DNA from: Peromyscus leucopus
Taxonomy: Eukaryota > Chordata > Mammalia > Rodentia > Cricetidae
Direction of reading: 5' to 3'
DNA: 64,000 bases
Assembly (NCBI RefSeq): GCF_004664715.2
Contig: NC_051066.1
Span: 85,108,736-85,172,735, forward strand
The notes under the pieces were generated by a model that was not told the DNA's origin, made no database searches, and was given only the letters and a program-made list of their open reading frames with translations. Below are positions 10,955 to 23,084 of the stretch, in pieces. Position numbers and translations under genes: made by a program. The first letter of the stretch is position 1, and every line of letters begins with the position of its first letter.

Positions 10955-11870
10955 TCTACTTAAAAAGAAAAGAAAAACCTGTTTATTGATTGTGAATTTC
11001 ACATCATGCATCCTGAACCTATTCATCTCCAGGTCCCTTCTTATCTACCCTCTGTCCTTGCAACACCTCCTAATCCAAATAAAATGAAATTTAAAAGAAA
11101 AAAAGGAAATCTCATCATAGAAGCTGTAATGTGACACAGTGAGTTACACAGTACACACTTTAGTCCATAAATCTTTAAATACAGGGTTCATTGCAATGAG
11201 TCATTGTTCTGGCTCAGGCCTCTGGCTTCTGATACACTATTGATACTAGGGCCTCACTGGGACTCCTCTGGGATATCCTGTTGTTGCCCTGTGTCATGAG
11301 GATCCTGAAGTTTTGTGTGAGAGCCCGCAGAGGTTTCCTAGTGAGATCTGAGCTTGCTTTACCCAGAAGGGCTGCAGAATCTGATGACTTGATGATGTAA
11401 GTGGTTACCAGGTGTGTGGAAGGGTGTGCACTTAGCTGTTTGGTATGCCTCCACCCTTTGGCATTGTTATAAAAAGCCCTTTTAAAGAGACAGAAGGGGC
11501 CATTAGGTATTGACCCAGGTCCTCCTGAAGCTATCCTGTGTTTCTGTCTGTCTCATCTCTGCTATCTTTCCATCTATAAATTCCTTATGCCTCTCTCCTC
11601 CTCATAGGAACCTTGTAAAAGGTGGGAGCCGGCCTTCCACAGTTTTTATCTGTAGGACTGGCTCCTTCATGTGCTCTAACAGTTCATAGATGAGGTAGAT
11701 GTTGTGGTGGGCCAACTCATAGCCCTGGTTCTGGTCCTGGGTGGTAGCTGGGTCAGTTAGCCCACCAGCTCTCCCTCACCCCCACCACCAGGGCAAGCTT
11801 CCCAGCATTGCCCCCCACTAGCTCACCCAATGCAGCAGGCAGCAAAGGGAGGGGACAGTTCTCTTCTCAT
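10955..11870 (-). mobile_element. Decayed rodent A-tailed repeat (copy 2), split by an LTR
   Basis: Same family as 973-2691: 'tttattgattgtgaatttcacatcatgcatcc' start, 'aatgagtcattgttctgg', 'gttcatagatgaggtagatgttg', 'ctggtcctgggtggtagctgg'. The T-rich left edge (A-rich on the minus strand) gives the orientation. The sequence is interrupted at 11314-11641 by an LTR and resumes at 'tctgtaggactggctcc'. The family is not certain; L1 3' UTR type is most likely. Confidence 0.6.
11314..11641 (+). mobile_element. Solo LTR of a class II-like retrovirus
   Basis: 328 bp, TGTGTGAGAG...CTTCCACA. It contains a TATA box (tataaaaagccc, near 11470), 'attgacccaggtcctcctgaag' and a pyrimidine-rich 3' part. The same order (tataaaaagccc, attgacgcagggccctctc, closing ggaccccaaca) occurs in the LTR ending at 43047, so they are one family. 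It splits the repeat at 10955-11870. Flanks (aagttt / gttttt) are only a rough target-site duplication. Confidence 0.65.
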
Positions 11871-13340
11871 GCCCCAGAGGGCAGACTGGAGGATTTGGCA
11901 GACAAATAGGCAGGGTTACGGTGTCAGAACATAAGCATAGCAACTTGAAACATATGGTCATAACTACTTGAAACAAAGACATGGTTGCAAGGTGGTCATA
12001 ACAACAGGTGGTCATAATAACCTTCTGAAACAAAAGTATGGCTGCCATTTCCTGGAAAAGGCAGTGCAAAACTATCTGTAGTTAAGGTTACAAGTGGGGC
12101 AGAGCCCAATCCTTGTATTTAATCATAAACAGGAATGAACCTAGTTTGTCTTTACTATAAGATGGCTTTTAAGAATAAGTTGGAGGCAGGCTGGTTCATC
12201 ATTCTTAAAAAGGAGAAAAATGAATTCCTTAGCAATTCATTGAACTTTGGTTTTAGAAGTCTCTGCTGATGAGAGCCTTCCATAGTCACCCACATCCATG
12301 CTTGTGTATGGCCTATCCTTCCTGTGGAGCATCTCTGTTTTCATTAACCCATGTTTAAATCCACACTAAATATCTCCTTAGTAAGACTGCTTAATGCTAG
12401 CACACCTTGAGATTGTTTTCTGTGGTGTAGTCTTTGCCAGATTGAAGGTCTTGGAAAGGATTCCCCAGTGTTGACTTTTGCTGACCTATTCTGATCTGTA
12501 TCTGCAAGGCCTGGGATTGAGGAATGGGCAGACTGCAGTCGAATGCTGTAGACAACCTTATTTCAGTTTCAGTGTATTTTTATACTCAAATGTAACAATG
12601 AAAGCAATGATCCAAAGAAGGTTGTTTGAGTTCAGAAAAACATGATCAGAACAGCATGTAAACAAACACCCTAAGCACCTAAGAAATATTGACATAGCAG
12701 CCCTTTGCTACAACTTTCTCAGGACAGACCAATTTAAACACAATTGCCTGACACATACTATAGATTATACCTAGGAAAGCATGAAAACAAGGTAGAAGGT
12801 CATATCCAGATTTAGGGTACACTGACCAGATTAAGTTCTATAGCTATGATCTGACATCCAACAAGACTTCCAACATCCAAAATATTTTATAAATTAAATA
12901 TAAATGTTTGTTATAGAAGCCACGGAAATCACATCCAAGAACAATCCAGGGAACAAAATATACCAGACGTAAAAGGCCCTCTGCCTTTTTTCCTGGACCT
13001 CTCTCACAGTTCCTCAAGGCATTGTTCACCACACATCATTCTTTTGACCATGTTCAGACACCCAGGCTGCTGCTGCAGTAGTATGCTGCCATCTCTGGCC
13101 TAAGCCCCACTGCCATAAAGAATGCATACTGTCACATTCCTTTCTTAAGGTGATGAGAAGGACATGCTTTGTTAGTACACTACTTCTGAAATTCCCCCAT
13201 AATTTCTTTTGATTGCCCTGAAAATGTGGGGTATTTTAAAAAGTGTGGACCTAGAAAACTATAAGTAGATGAAACTTTTTGTTGTTGTTGTTGTTGGCAG
13301 ATTTAAGTTCCTTTTTTTTGCAACTAAACTTTCCAAATAT
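11871..13340. other. Unannotated, with imperfect internal repeats 11930-12045
   Basis: 'ggtcataa' and 'acttgaaaca' phrases recur three times between 11930 and 12045, suggesting an unrecognised LTR or a decayed tandem array. The remainder shows no gene or known repeat. Confidence 0.4.
13279..13296. repeat. (GTT)n microsatellite
   Basis: Short uninterrupted GTT run. Confidence 0.9.
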
Positions 13341-13344
13341 GATG

Positions 13345-13566
13345 AATAGAAAGAAGAGGGAACATACATAAAGTAAAGGAAATGTAAAGAAAGAAAGAAA
13401 CTCATGAAAGGAAAGAAGAAAGGAATGAAGTACATTGTAAGAAGAAAATATGAAGAAATTAAAGGGAAGGGAGCAAGAGAAAAAGAAGGGAGACAAGATG
13501 GGGAAATTTAAAGAGAGTAGAAAAAAGTGGAATGTAGAAAAAACTTGGAGGGAACAAAAAAGAAAA
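13345..13566. repeat. Purine-rich (A/G) tract, about 220 bp
   Basis: The plus strand is dominated by A and G (gaaag, gaagaaag and ggaag units) with few pyrimidines. It is an imperfect polypurine block with no coding signal. The minus-strand frame at 13251-13496, rich in Phe and Ser, is a by-product of this composition. Confidence 0.8.
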
Positions 13567-15545
13567 ATTTAGCTCAATTTCAGCCAAGTCTGTGTATACT
13601 AAAAGAAAGCTTTTTGAGTTCATGCTTTAACCACAGGCTTTGAACCACAGTTTGAGCTGGAAAGTGTTGTACTGTTGGAAAGCTTGCCTCAGGCATAGGC
13701 TCTCCTGAGTCTCAGGCAATGCTTGAAGGCAAACCTGGAAGCCCTGTTTTCCATTTCCATAAGGGAAGGACACTTGTCTTATGTGAGCCAGACATGAAGG
13801 GGCTGAATTCACAAGTGCTCAGTGCCAAGTGTGTGTGAGTTCTGCATTGCTCTTGGGAGGCCAGCTTGTTTATGGCTTTCTTGATGTTAGTCCAGTGTGA
13901 TCTCATTCATTGTGACAGGGATTCTACATGGGGCTGTTAAAAGTGGTCCTCCTTAAGTGAACCTCAGACCACTCTACAAGGCAGGATAGAGAAAGCTGCA
14001 GCCTAGGTTGGGGAGTCTGCAAAGAGAAGGAATGTTGGACTCTCCTATCCAAAGTTTAAGTTAAGCTCTCAAGAAAATTTATGAATTATGTAAATCTTCC
14101 TTGAATTTTGCTTGCATATGGACAACAGGTTTTGTTTATCTGGAAAAATTTGCGTAATCATTTCTCCCCAACTGTTGCATTCTTCAAGATGACTTACTGT
14201 TTATCTTATATTAATCCTCCATAGATTGTAGTGAACTTCGTTCATTATGTTATAGTTGACCCCATCTGCTTACATATTCTGGGAAGTTTTAAAAATATGG
14301 AGCACCAGGACATTTTATTAGGAACTTGTTATCTAATGGATCTATATTTGCTCCCTATAGATGACAGTCATCAAGGGCTCTGCTTCTTCATGGCTGCTGT
14401 ACCATCTAGCCTCACTCCTACTCCATCCTTTCTCCACATTGTCTTAAATGAACCACAGGCTCTACTATTCTCTGAAGGCTTTGAACTCTCTTATTTCTGA
14501 ACTTTGTGCTTTCTCAGGCTTCAGTGAGAGACTTTGCTTCAATGAATAATGTAGCGAGCCATCTAGGAATACCTCTATGTCAACCTTGGATATATATGTG
14601 CATCCACATACAAGTAAGGATGTATACAAGCATGTAACACCCCCACACCCCCACTGTTTCTTGTGATTATGATAAAATCATAAATAGAAACCAGAATTTC
14701 ATCCTTATTTTGGCTATCTTATTTTCTTCTGAGAGAGAGTGTGTGTAGTAGGTAAATGAAGCCTCATTTAATTAGCACATGCTTTAAAGCACATGATATT
14801 TGGCAGGTACCATTCTAAGTGCTGAGATGGGTTAGCATATGGGTGCTACATAGATTGAGATCTCGGGCTTGAAGAGGATCAGATTCTAATCAAAGCCACA
14901 GGTTAGGATTATGGGGAAATTCATTATGATATAGCGTTTAGGTGTCAAGATATTATGAGTACTCATGGGATCAAAACCTGCAGCGTGAAGGGAAAGAAAG
15001 CAAGGTGTGGAAACTGGAAGACTGACCTTCAATGCTCCACAATGGTCTCGGGCATCTCCTGGGAAGAGGTGGAACTGACATAGATGATCAGAGTTGTTCT
15101 ACTGAAATGGAGAGACCTTCACTGCCTACCTTAATTGATCAGTGTGTATGAGCTCTCCAGGAAAGGAAGGTCCTGAGGCAAGGTGGCTTTCCAAAGCTAA
15201 TTCCTCAAAGGGCAAATAGCTGAACACTTTCTGCTAAGAGTGGGGGTGGGGGGGATTGACAGTACATTACAAGTCTGTTGCACCATAGATTACATACTAT
15301 ATATCACGTAATTCTGATATATTTAAAAAGATAATTCTAAATCCCAAGTCTTTGAAATCCTTTACATAGTTTTTTTGAACACACTGTCAAAAAAAAATAC
15401 AGACAGTTGATCAAATATATGTCTTTGAAAACATAAGAGAGCATTAGAATTTTGATTATTATACAGGGAAGCACAGATAATATGGAAATGTGATGATTTC
15501 AGTGTCATAGAAATATATATGCAGTTAAAGAAAATCAGAGGATGT
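13567..15545. other. Unannotated unique sequence
   Basis: No recognised repeats or exons. Frames reach 89 codons (14231-14500) without recognisable domains. Confidence 0.4.
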
Positions 15546-15546
15546 G

Positions 15547-15700
15547 GGCTGGTAAGGTGGCTTAGCAGGTAAACATACTTTCCATGAAAGCTTGGTGACC
15601 ACATACACACATGACATACCACCCCCCACATCATACACAGTAATAATGAACACAAATTAAATAAACAAGTGCTTTGTATCTCTTTTATAAAGGTGGCGTG
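15547..15700 (+). mobile_element. B2-like SINE fragment
   Basis: 'gggctggtaaggtggcttagcaggtaa' is the B2/B3 head. A short CA-rich section and an A-rich end (aaattaaataaac) follow. The middle is largely missing. Confidence 0.6.
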
Positions 15701-15919
15701 GATAATAATCACTTTTCATATCATTTGAGGTTTTTTGAGACTGGTTTCTATGTGATGTTTTTCACTGCTCATACCCTTTGGCAGGTAGAGGTGACCATCT
15801 GCTGAAGAGACTGAAACTCTCCCATGTTCCCAGCTATTGAGATGTCTGTGTCTCCCATGGTTCTGGCTCCTGTGATGTGTTTTATCCTTTTCCTTCCTGT
15901 GCCTCATGTTCCACTTTCT

Positions 15920-16075
15920 TTTTTTTTTTGGTTTTTCGAGACAGGGTTTCTCTGTGTAGCTTTGCGCCTTTCCTGGAACTCACTTGGTAGCCCAGGCTGG
16001 CCTCGAACTCACAAAGATCCGCCTGCCTCTGCCTCCCGAGTGCTGGGATTAAAGGCGTGCGCCACCACCGCCCGG
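15920..16075 (-). mobile_element. Young B1 SINE with 17-bp target-site duplication
   Basis: Poly-T, then a well-preserved reverse B1 of the cricetid type (tagctttgcgcctttcctgg...gcgccaccaccgcccgg). It is flanked by a perfect duplication ctcatgttccactttct at 15903-15919 and 16076-16092, so the insertion limits are exact. The intact tail and perfect duplication mark it as one of the younger insertions in the window. Confidence 0.97.
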
Positions 16076-16464
16076 CTCATGTTCCACTTTCTAATACCCA
16101 TCTCACCTTCTTCCCTGCTTTCTTTTCTCTTTTCTTTGTGTTTTTCTTTCTTTCTTTCTCTAATTAATATAGACCCCCAGATGCACACTCTTACGTACAC
16201 AAGCACTCACATGCATACCATGTATTGAACATGCTGTAGTGTGAGCCCTACAAACATCACTGAGATGAGATCTGAACCTAGAGGAACTAAAGGAAACTCG
16301 GATCATCAAGGTGAGACCAAAATTTCCTACCTTGAAACAGCCCATATCTCTCAAAAGAATGTTTCTGCTTAGGAAGCTGACTTCCCAAACACTGAAGGAA
16401 TTGGTCTCTAAATTATCTTCTGTTTGAATCATCCAAGATGGAATCAAACCCATGACTTGGTGCC

Positions 16465-17040
16465 ATGCCAGATGTAAGAATACTGCTGAATGATTGTCCT
16501 TGTCTTTTGTTAATCACCATCATGTTGATTGTTGTTGCTGATGAGGTAAATTCCCTGAGCAAGCTGAGGCAATATTTTCCAAGGGAAAGTGAGTTTTGTT
16601 TTGAATTTCCTTCTCCTCACCATTGCAAACCATGCTCACATCCCAGCCTTGGTCTGCCCACAGACAACCATCTGGTCCACAGCTGCTGTATTCAAGTGGA
16701 AACTCCAGCAGGAATAGTCCAAGGACTCCTCTTGCTTCTTATAAATAGCAATGTCTACGATATAGGTTACTCCAACCCTAGTACTGGAAAGTCAACAACT
16801 GTTGTTTTCTTTTATTCTTCTTTCTATAAATGGTTGTTTATATCAGGGACACAGATATCAAGCATACAAGTGGTTTTAAACTCTGAGCATGGCCAGTTGC
16901 GTTTCATCATCTTTGAGAGCACAGCTCCTGGGGAAAAAATAGAAACTGAAGCATCAACATCAGACTCAATATATCCACATGCACACTCATGCTGCCAAGA
17001 AAGCATCCTGCTTGACTGCAGTTTCAGTCATGCAAAATAA
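16465..17040 (+). other. 191-codon open frame, function unknown
   Basis: The longest ATG-to-stop frame outside L1-related sequence, with a hydrophobic N-terminal stretch (LLITIMLIVV, residues 15-24) that could pass for a signal anchor. No domain or family is recognised. There is no Kozak-strength start, promoter, intron boundary or poly-A signal that I can defend, and codon use looks like the surrounding AT-rich DNA. In 64 kb read in six frames a frame of this size can occur by chance. Treat it as an unverified frame. Confidence 0.12.
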
Positions 17041-17129
17041 CCCACTCCTTCACTGCCCTTTCTCTTGTCCCGACCAAGCCTGGTGATGTGGTTAGGAACA
17101 ACAGTAGTTGATGTGTGCTTGGTAAACTT

Positions 17130-17265
17130 GCTGAATGCATTACAACCATCTTCTTACCAAATTCTCTTACCCATGCTCAGAAGCGGTTAGACATTTTAAC
17201 TCTGTCATCCCAAGAAGCTGAATCCATTGTCCAGAGTCACACAGTCTATCCTAGTCTAATGCTAC
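17130..17265 (+). mobile_element. MIR-like fragment
   Basis: 'cattgtccagagtcacacagtct' matches the MIR core (cttgcccaaggtcacacagct) in order and spacing, strongly diverged. Confidence 0.4.
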
Positions 17266-18189
17266 GTGGTTCCTAAATAGCTTATTGTAATCTGCTGTGG
17301 AAGAGGAATCATGAATTATCCAGCAATGAAACTTTGATACATAGCACAAGTCCTGGGCCACAGAAGATGATAAGAAGCCAAACAAAATAAACATCAGATA
17401 GAATCTGGTATCCTGTGTGTCCCTGGGATGTTGCTCCAGACACTTGGTCTCATATTATTCATGGATAACATGCCTCTCTTTCTTCTGTATGTTTTCATTT
17501 TCAGGGTTCAAATTATGACTATGTATGTAGAGAGAGCTTTATAGTAAAAATATTTCTCTTAAGTTATTTACTAGTGTGGATATTAGGTGTTTACACTGTG
17601 AAAGCACTCTAACTACATAGCATGAGTCTAATACTCAAAGAGAAGGCCCAGCCTAAATTGAAACTATACTAATTGTTGAGATTTTAGTAGGATCATGGAA
17701 GTCTTGTGCGTACCTTCTTCTGGAATCTTCTTTCTCATTTTTTTCCTGATTCCTGAAGTTCGACTCCTGGAATTTCATTTTCTCATTGCTGGTATTAAAC
17801 AAACCCAAGCATTTTAAGCTTTGAAGACCATAATATTAGGTCTTGAAGAGCTTTTCCTCTATCCTTTCCAGAGCCTCTTTCCACCAGACTGGCTGTGAGT
17901 TTTGCTTTGCTTTCTTACTTTATGCTTCTGTTTCAGAACTACCATCAAAATAACCTCATGGCCGATATTTGAACTCAGACCCATGGTCCCCACAGTGTGT
18001 TCAGCGGCTCCCTCCTAAAACCTGAGCTTCCCTACGAAGAATAAGAGGGCTTACAGTTTTACTTTGCAAATGAAGAAAACAAGACTTAGTGACCAAATTT
18101 CTGGCCCCAAATCCACTGATGATTGATAAAGACCTGATGTACTCTTAAGTGCATAACTTTCCCACCATGCATTTCCTATTCTTAACATT
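17266..18189. other. Unannotated sequence
   Basis: No gene or confident repeat. A weak MIR-like phrase occurs near 18065-18115 (gaagaaaacaagacttagtgacc). Confidence 0.4.
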
Positions 18190-18330
18190 CTCTCTGATAG
18201 TGTGATTCTCATTAGAATCACCTAGAATGTTTATAGCAAAGGTTAGAGCCAAAGTATTCCCCAGTGAGATTTTAATTTCAATGGTATGGGAGGGACCTGG
18301 CCATCAGAATTTGCATGTGCTCTCCAATTT
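18190..18330 (+). mobile_element. MER5A-like hAT DNA transposon fragment
   Basis: 'cattagaatcacctagaatg' and 'atcagaatttgcatgtgctct' match the two halves of MER5A (gcatcagaatcacctgg... gagaatttgcatttct). It is an old, mammal-wide non-autonomous element. Confidence 0.55.
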
Positions 18331-19100
18331 TAATGTGAGAAGTTGTGTCTATTTGCATGGCACTTGGTGAGCCACAAAGAACTCTATGAACTAAAAGCAG
18401 TATAAATATTCGTGATTTCTTCTTTGCAACATTTGCTGAAAGCCAGGCTATTAAACTAATGAATCCTTGGAAAAGTCAATTTTCTGTGGCTGCAGAGGCT
18501 TGAGAATCCAGCTCTTTTGTCATTCCAGCAGACGGTTTTCCACTCAGGGCTGCATGCTGCCCCAAGCAAAACACAAGGGGAAGGTGATCGTTTCAGCATG
18601 GCAGCTCTTGATATTTATTGTGTTGTTTGTATTGCTGTGGATATAATACTTATAAGAGCTACCACCAGCTCAATTTCATACATGGCCTGCTGTCCAGAGG
18701 GGGAAAAATAGCTTGTTCATCCTTTTTCAGAAGTTCTATGGTGAAAACATATTTTCCAATGAATAAATTCCTGTCTTTTTCTAGGTTTGAAGCAATAACA
18801 CTTTAGATGTGATCAGTGGCTTGGACTCAGAAGCAGAGCTGGCTAGCTTCTTGCAAATAAGGTCAGATTGCTAAGCACCAGCAGGAACATGGTAGGCATG
18901 CTAAGGGGACAGTCCTCTAAACTCACATACAGTTAAAGTTCACTGTGGGAGGATGGGGCCCATTCTCCCTCCTAGTTCCCTGGTGGACCATGGGTTTAAG
19001 TTATGGGCAAATATTCTTTTCTGAATAAAGAAAATGTGGTTCATTGGGAGTTTTAAATAATCAGAATGCCAATTTGTTTTGATAAAAATATATTAATTCT
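18331..19100. other. Unannotated sequence
   Basis: No confident repeat or exon seen. Confidence 0.4.
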
Positions 19101-19253
19101 TTGTTGTTGTTGTTTGTTTGTTTGTTTTGTCTTTCCAAGACAAGGTTTCTCTGTGTAGCTCTGGCTGTCCTGGAACTTGTTCTGTAGACCAGGCTGGCCT
19201 CGAACTGTCTTCCAGGTGCTGGGATTAAAGGTGTGTGCCACCACCACCTGGCA
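19101..19253 (-). mobile_element. B1 SINE with internal deletion
   Basis: (GTT)n/(GTTT)n tail, then reverse B1 (aagacaaggtttctctgtgtagctctggctgtcctgg). About 25 bases between 'cctcgaactg' and 'ccaggtgctggg' are missing compared with other B1 copies here. Confidence 0.93.
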
Positions 19254-19689
19254 GATAGGAGTTCTAATCTGGTAAATTGTAAAAGCAATTTTAAAAAAGA
19301 ATATTAGAAAAATCCTCCCATTTATGATCCAGATTCTATGAGATGTTGAGAACTGAAAATTGGGAATGCTTTGTATCTATCTGTCTGTCATTCTCAGCCA
19401 CAGAGGTTCATGCCATGATTTTGGCAAATTAATTCACCTTGCCCTGCAAATAACATTTGTTAAGAAACTGGCTACACAATGAACTATAATTTTGTTTTCC
19501 TAGAATTGAATGAAAATAAAAACATGAATAACTAAAATTTATAGGACTCAATGAAGGCAGTTCAAAGAAGAAAGTATATAGTGCTAAACACCTACATCAA
19601 AACACATATATTATATGGAACCCGCACACATGGAATTACAATGGTATGATTGCTAAATGAAAACAGAGTAATAGCAATACCAGGTGACC

Positions 19690-20075
19690 TGCCAACATAG
19701 ATGGGGTAATTTTATAAGGCCTTATCCCTAGATGAGGAGCTGTAGGCAAGTAATGGCTGCTGACCGAGGGAGAATCCATCTTTCCCAGGGTGAGCTTCCT
19801 AATTGGTAATCCAATACTAAATTATCAGCCCTAAAGGGTATGTATACACATGAGTAAGACTAAATGTACTCAGCAGATGGTATTTCTATATTTATTCACA
19901 CACACATATATATATATGTATGTACATACTTGCAATAACTAAAGAGAGGTCATGACTTTGTGAGTGAGTCAGGGGTGTTTGGACATAGAAGGAACTGGAT
20001 GGAAGAGAGGAAGGAAGAAAATTATGTAAACACATTACAAATATATGAAACTTAAAAAAAAAAAAGAAAAATTTG
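19690..20075 (+). mobile_element. Old L1 3' UTR with poly-A
   Basis: Rodent L1 3' UTR landmarks in order: 'taattggtaatccaatactaaat', 'tcagccctaaa', a TA/TG-rich stretch, 'aactaaagagaggtcatga', 'gaggaaggaagaaaattatgtaa', then a 12-A tail at 20054. A second copy of this tail type lies at 33595-33880. Confidence 0.75.
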
Positions 20076-20084
20076 AGAAGTCTG

Positions 20085-20469
20085 AAAGTAATGATTAAGG
20101 CATCTTAAGCCTTGGAAAAGCAAGAATGAACCAAAGCCAAAAAGAGCAAAAAACCAATGATATAAAAACAAAGCAAATAATGATTCAAAAAAATCAATTA
20201 GATGAGGAGCTGATTCTTTGCAAACATAAACAAGACTGACAAATCCTTAGCTAAATTAACTAAAAGGAATAGAGATAAGATCTAAATTAACAAAATTATA
20301 AATGAGAGGGCAGACATTACAGCAGACACCAATAAAATTCAGAAAATTTTAAGGGCCTCTGTTTCACTAAACTGTAAAGAAGTCCAACTGAAATGGAAGC
20401 ATCTCTAGATACAACATAAGAAAGTTAAAGCAAGATTAACTAATTTAAACAGATTTCTTAACCAGCGAT

Positions 20470-20512
<43 letters not shown>

Positions 20513-21520
20513 GTTTTTCGAGACAGGGTTTCTCTGTGTAGCTTTGCTCCTTTCCTGGGACTCACTTGGTAGTCCAGGCTGGCCTCAAACTCACAGAGAT
20601 CCGCCTGTCTCTGCCTCCCGAGTGCTGGGATTAAAGGCATGCGCCACCACTGCCCGGCTCCAGCAATGAGTTTTAAACAGTAATAAAAACTTTCCCAACA
20701 ACAACAAAGCCAGGAACAGATGGGTTCACTGCATAATTCTGTCAGAACTTCTAAGAACCAGTATCAATAGTACTTAAATTGTTCTGTAAAATACAAAAGG
20801 AAGATAGGCATTTAAACTCTTTTTAATGAAGCTATATTACCCAGATTCCCAAACCAGATAAAGATATAAAAACAATAACAACAACAAAATTAAAGACTGA
20901 TTTCCCTGATGATCACAGATGCAAAAAGCCCCAGTAGATACTGGCAAATTCAATCCAAGCCATATCAAAAATGTCATTCATTATGACTAAGTTGGTTTCA
21001 TCCCAGAGATACCGGGATGGTTCGGTATATATAAGTCAATAAATGTTATCCATCACATAAGTAGACTCAAAGACAGAAATTACATGGAAATCTCAGAAAA
21101 GGGCTTTGGCAAAAGCTGATATCTCTTTATAATAAAAAGCATGGAGAGGCTGGGGATGAAGGGGGCTTACCTCAGCATAATGGAGGCATATACAACAAGC
21201 CTGTTAACTAGAAAACATAAACAACATCATGTTAACTAGAAAACAACTCAAGCATTTTCACTAAGACCAGAAGCAAGACAAAGGTGGTGTCTTTTTACTC
21301 TTGTTCAATATAGTGCTTGAAATCTTAGATAGCTCTGTAAGAAAAGGGAAGGAAACAAAATTATATGAATAGGAAAAGAAGACATCAAAGTATGTATACC
21401 TATTTGCTGATGATGTGATTTATTATATATAAGACTCTGATACTATCAGCAAAGAGACAGGATACAGAACTAACACACACAAATCAGTAGCCTTCTTGGA
21501 AACCAATGACAACTTACTGA
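20085..21520 (+). mobile_element. L1 ORF2 fragment including reverse-transcriptase motif
   Basis: A decayed middle part of L1 ORF2. 'tttgctgatgatgtgattta' (about 21402) encodes FADDVI, the L1 form of the RT catalytic [FY]xDD box. Upstream, 'ttcactgcataattctgtca' and 'gactgatttccctgatgatca' are typical L1 RT-domain sequence. Many frameshifts and stops show it is dead. It is interrupted by the B1 at 20475-20660 and has no 5' UTR or ORF1. Confidence 0.85.
20473..20660 (-). mobile_element. Young B1 SINE with 39-bp poly-T, nested in L1 ORF2
   Basis: The T run (20473-20511) leads into a well-preserved cricetid B1 (gctttgctcctttcctggga..., ending ccaccactgcccgg). The L1 is duplicated on both sides with one mismatch: ccagcgatgagttt (20462-20475) and ccagcaatgagttt (20660-20673). 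The long pure tail suggests a recent insertion and a likely length polymorphism. Confidence 0.95.
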
Positions 21521-23084
21521 TACAGAATTAGTTTCTTGTGTTGCTGTGAAAATACATAATTTCACTTTATATTGTTTTTCTTTTCTGAGAATGTGGTGTG
21601 ATTTTTCTGACCTCAGACAGTATTGTGTAATAATGTGGTTTATTAGTTGACTATTCAGTACACCAGACAAAGGCCTGACATTCAGCCAGTACACACAAAT
21701 GCAATGTAGAAGTTGATTTCCATTCTGATTGGGTTGTCTATTCTAATAGATGCTGTAATCCAGTTTCCCCTTCAGCAAAGAATCATTGATTCACCCAGCT
21801 GCAGGGAATACAGCCAGGCTATGCCGTCTGCTGAGATCCTTATTGCTTCAGCTCAACATTACGGTCACATTTGTCATTATGCCCCCTTTTAGAAGAAGCC
21901 TGCTACCAGTGCTTAAGCAAAAGATATAAAGGTCCAGTTTTCTTCCTTCAGTGCAACTCCCAGAGTGACTCACTGAGACTTTACAACAGACAACTGAGAC
22001 CTTCTTCTCAGTCCTGCCTGCTTACTTTCTATCCCACAGATACCAATCAGGAACCCTCCCTAATAAACACCGTGAACAATGACATCCCTTCTACAGTAGC
22101 TTCCCTGTCACAGCTTGCAGCAGGGCCCATGCTATGCAGATGTTGAGTGTTTTCAGTAGCAGCCTTGGCTGGGTGCTCTTGAGTCCTGGTTTGTATCAGG
22201 ATGGGATCACATGTACTGCAGTCTGTGGATCTTTCCTTAAGGAATTCGTGTAGTCGTTTTCTTCCTCGTTTCCTTTGTTCCGGATGACTTTAGCCGAGAG
22301 TCTGACTTCATTTATTGATTTTTTTTTTATTTTTTCTGTTTCCTATGTCTTCATATCTTGTACTGATATTTCCTTGACTTGTTTGCATTCATTAGTTTGG
22401 TTATCATAAGTTCATTTCTAAACGGTCTGTATCATCCTACTATTTTTCTTCACCTTCTGAGCCTCCTCATATTCCTCTCTCTCATTACTTTCTTTCAATT
22501 TCATTAATATTTCTTACTAATACTCTTATAAGAGGTAAAACACAGTATTGAAAATAAAACCTCTGTTTCATTAGTTTTTAGACCTAGAAGAACTTTTACT
22601 AAGCAAGCTTTAGTGACTAAACTTTATTTATTTATTTAAAAATTAGCTTGATGCCTCTGTGTTTGGTCTGTTAGGTTCTTCATACAGTTGTATGATGTAT
22701 ATTCTATGCCTCTGCTGTGTGCCTGTCCTTCAGTTCTACTTGACCAGGAACCTTGGCAGGGTCACATACTAACTTTCATTTGTGTATATTTCTCTGATGT
22801 TGTGTTCCTTAGCTTCTGACCCCTCTTTGCCAGGAATATTATTCATGTCATTGCAGAAACACCATAAAATTATAGAAATTAACATTTTAAACAAACAAAC
22901 GTCCCTGGAGAAGGCCAGAGAACTTGCTTTGGGATTTGAAAGACACTATTTCACAAAAGCAACAGAATGGTGCAAAAATCAAAAATTGGAGAAGGTGAAG
23001 CAGGATTACAGAATCTGCTGTCTCTGAGGATGATGAAGAAATTAGCTCAAGGATACAACCTTTCTTAGACATGCGTTTCTTATG
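21521..23084. other. Unannotated sequence
   Basis: Includes a 91-codon chance frame (21871-22146). No convincing repeat or exon. A T-rich tract at 22320-22336 is the only simple sequence. Confidence 0.4.

Noticed and set aside
15824..16228. 134-codon plus-strand frame with a Phe-rich and Ser/Pro-rich middle
   Set aside because: The frame runs through the young B1 at 15920-16075 and its pyrimidine-rich flanks.
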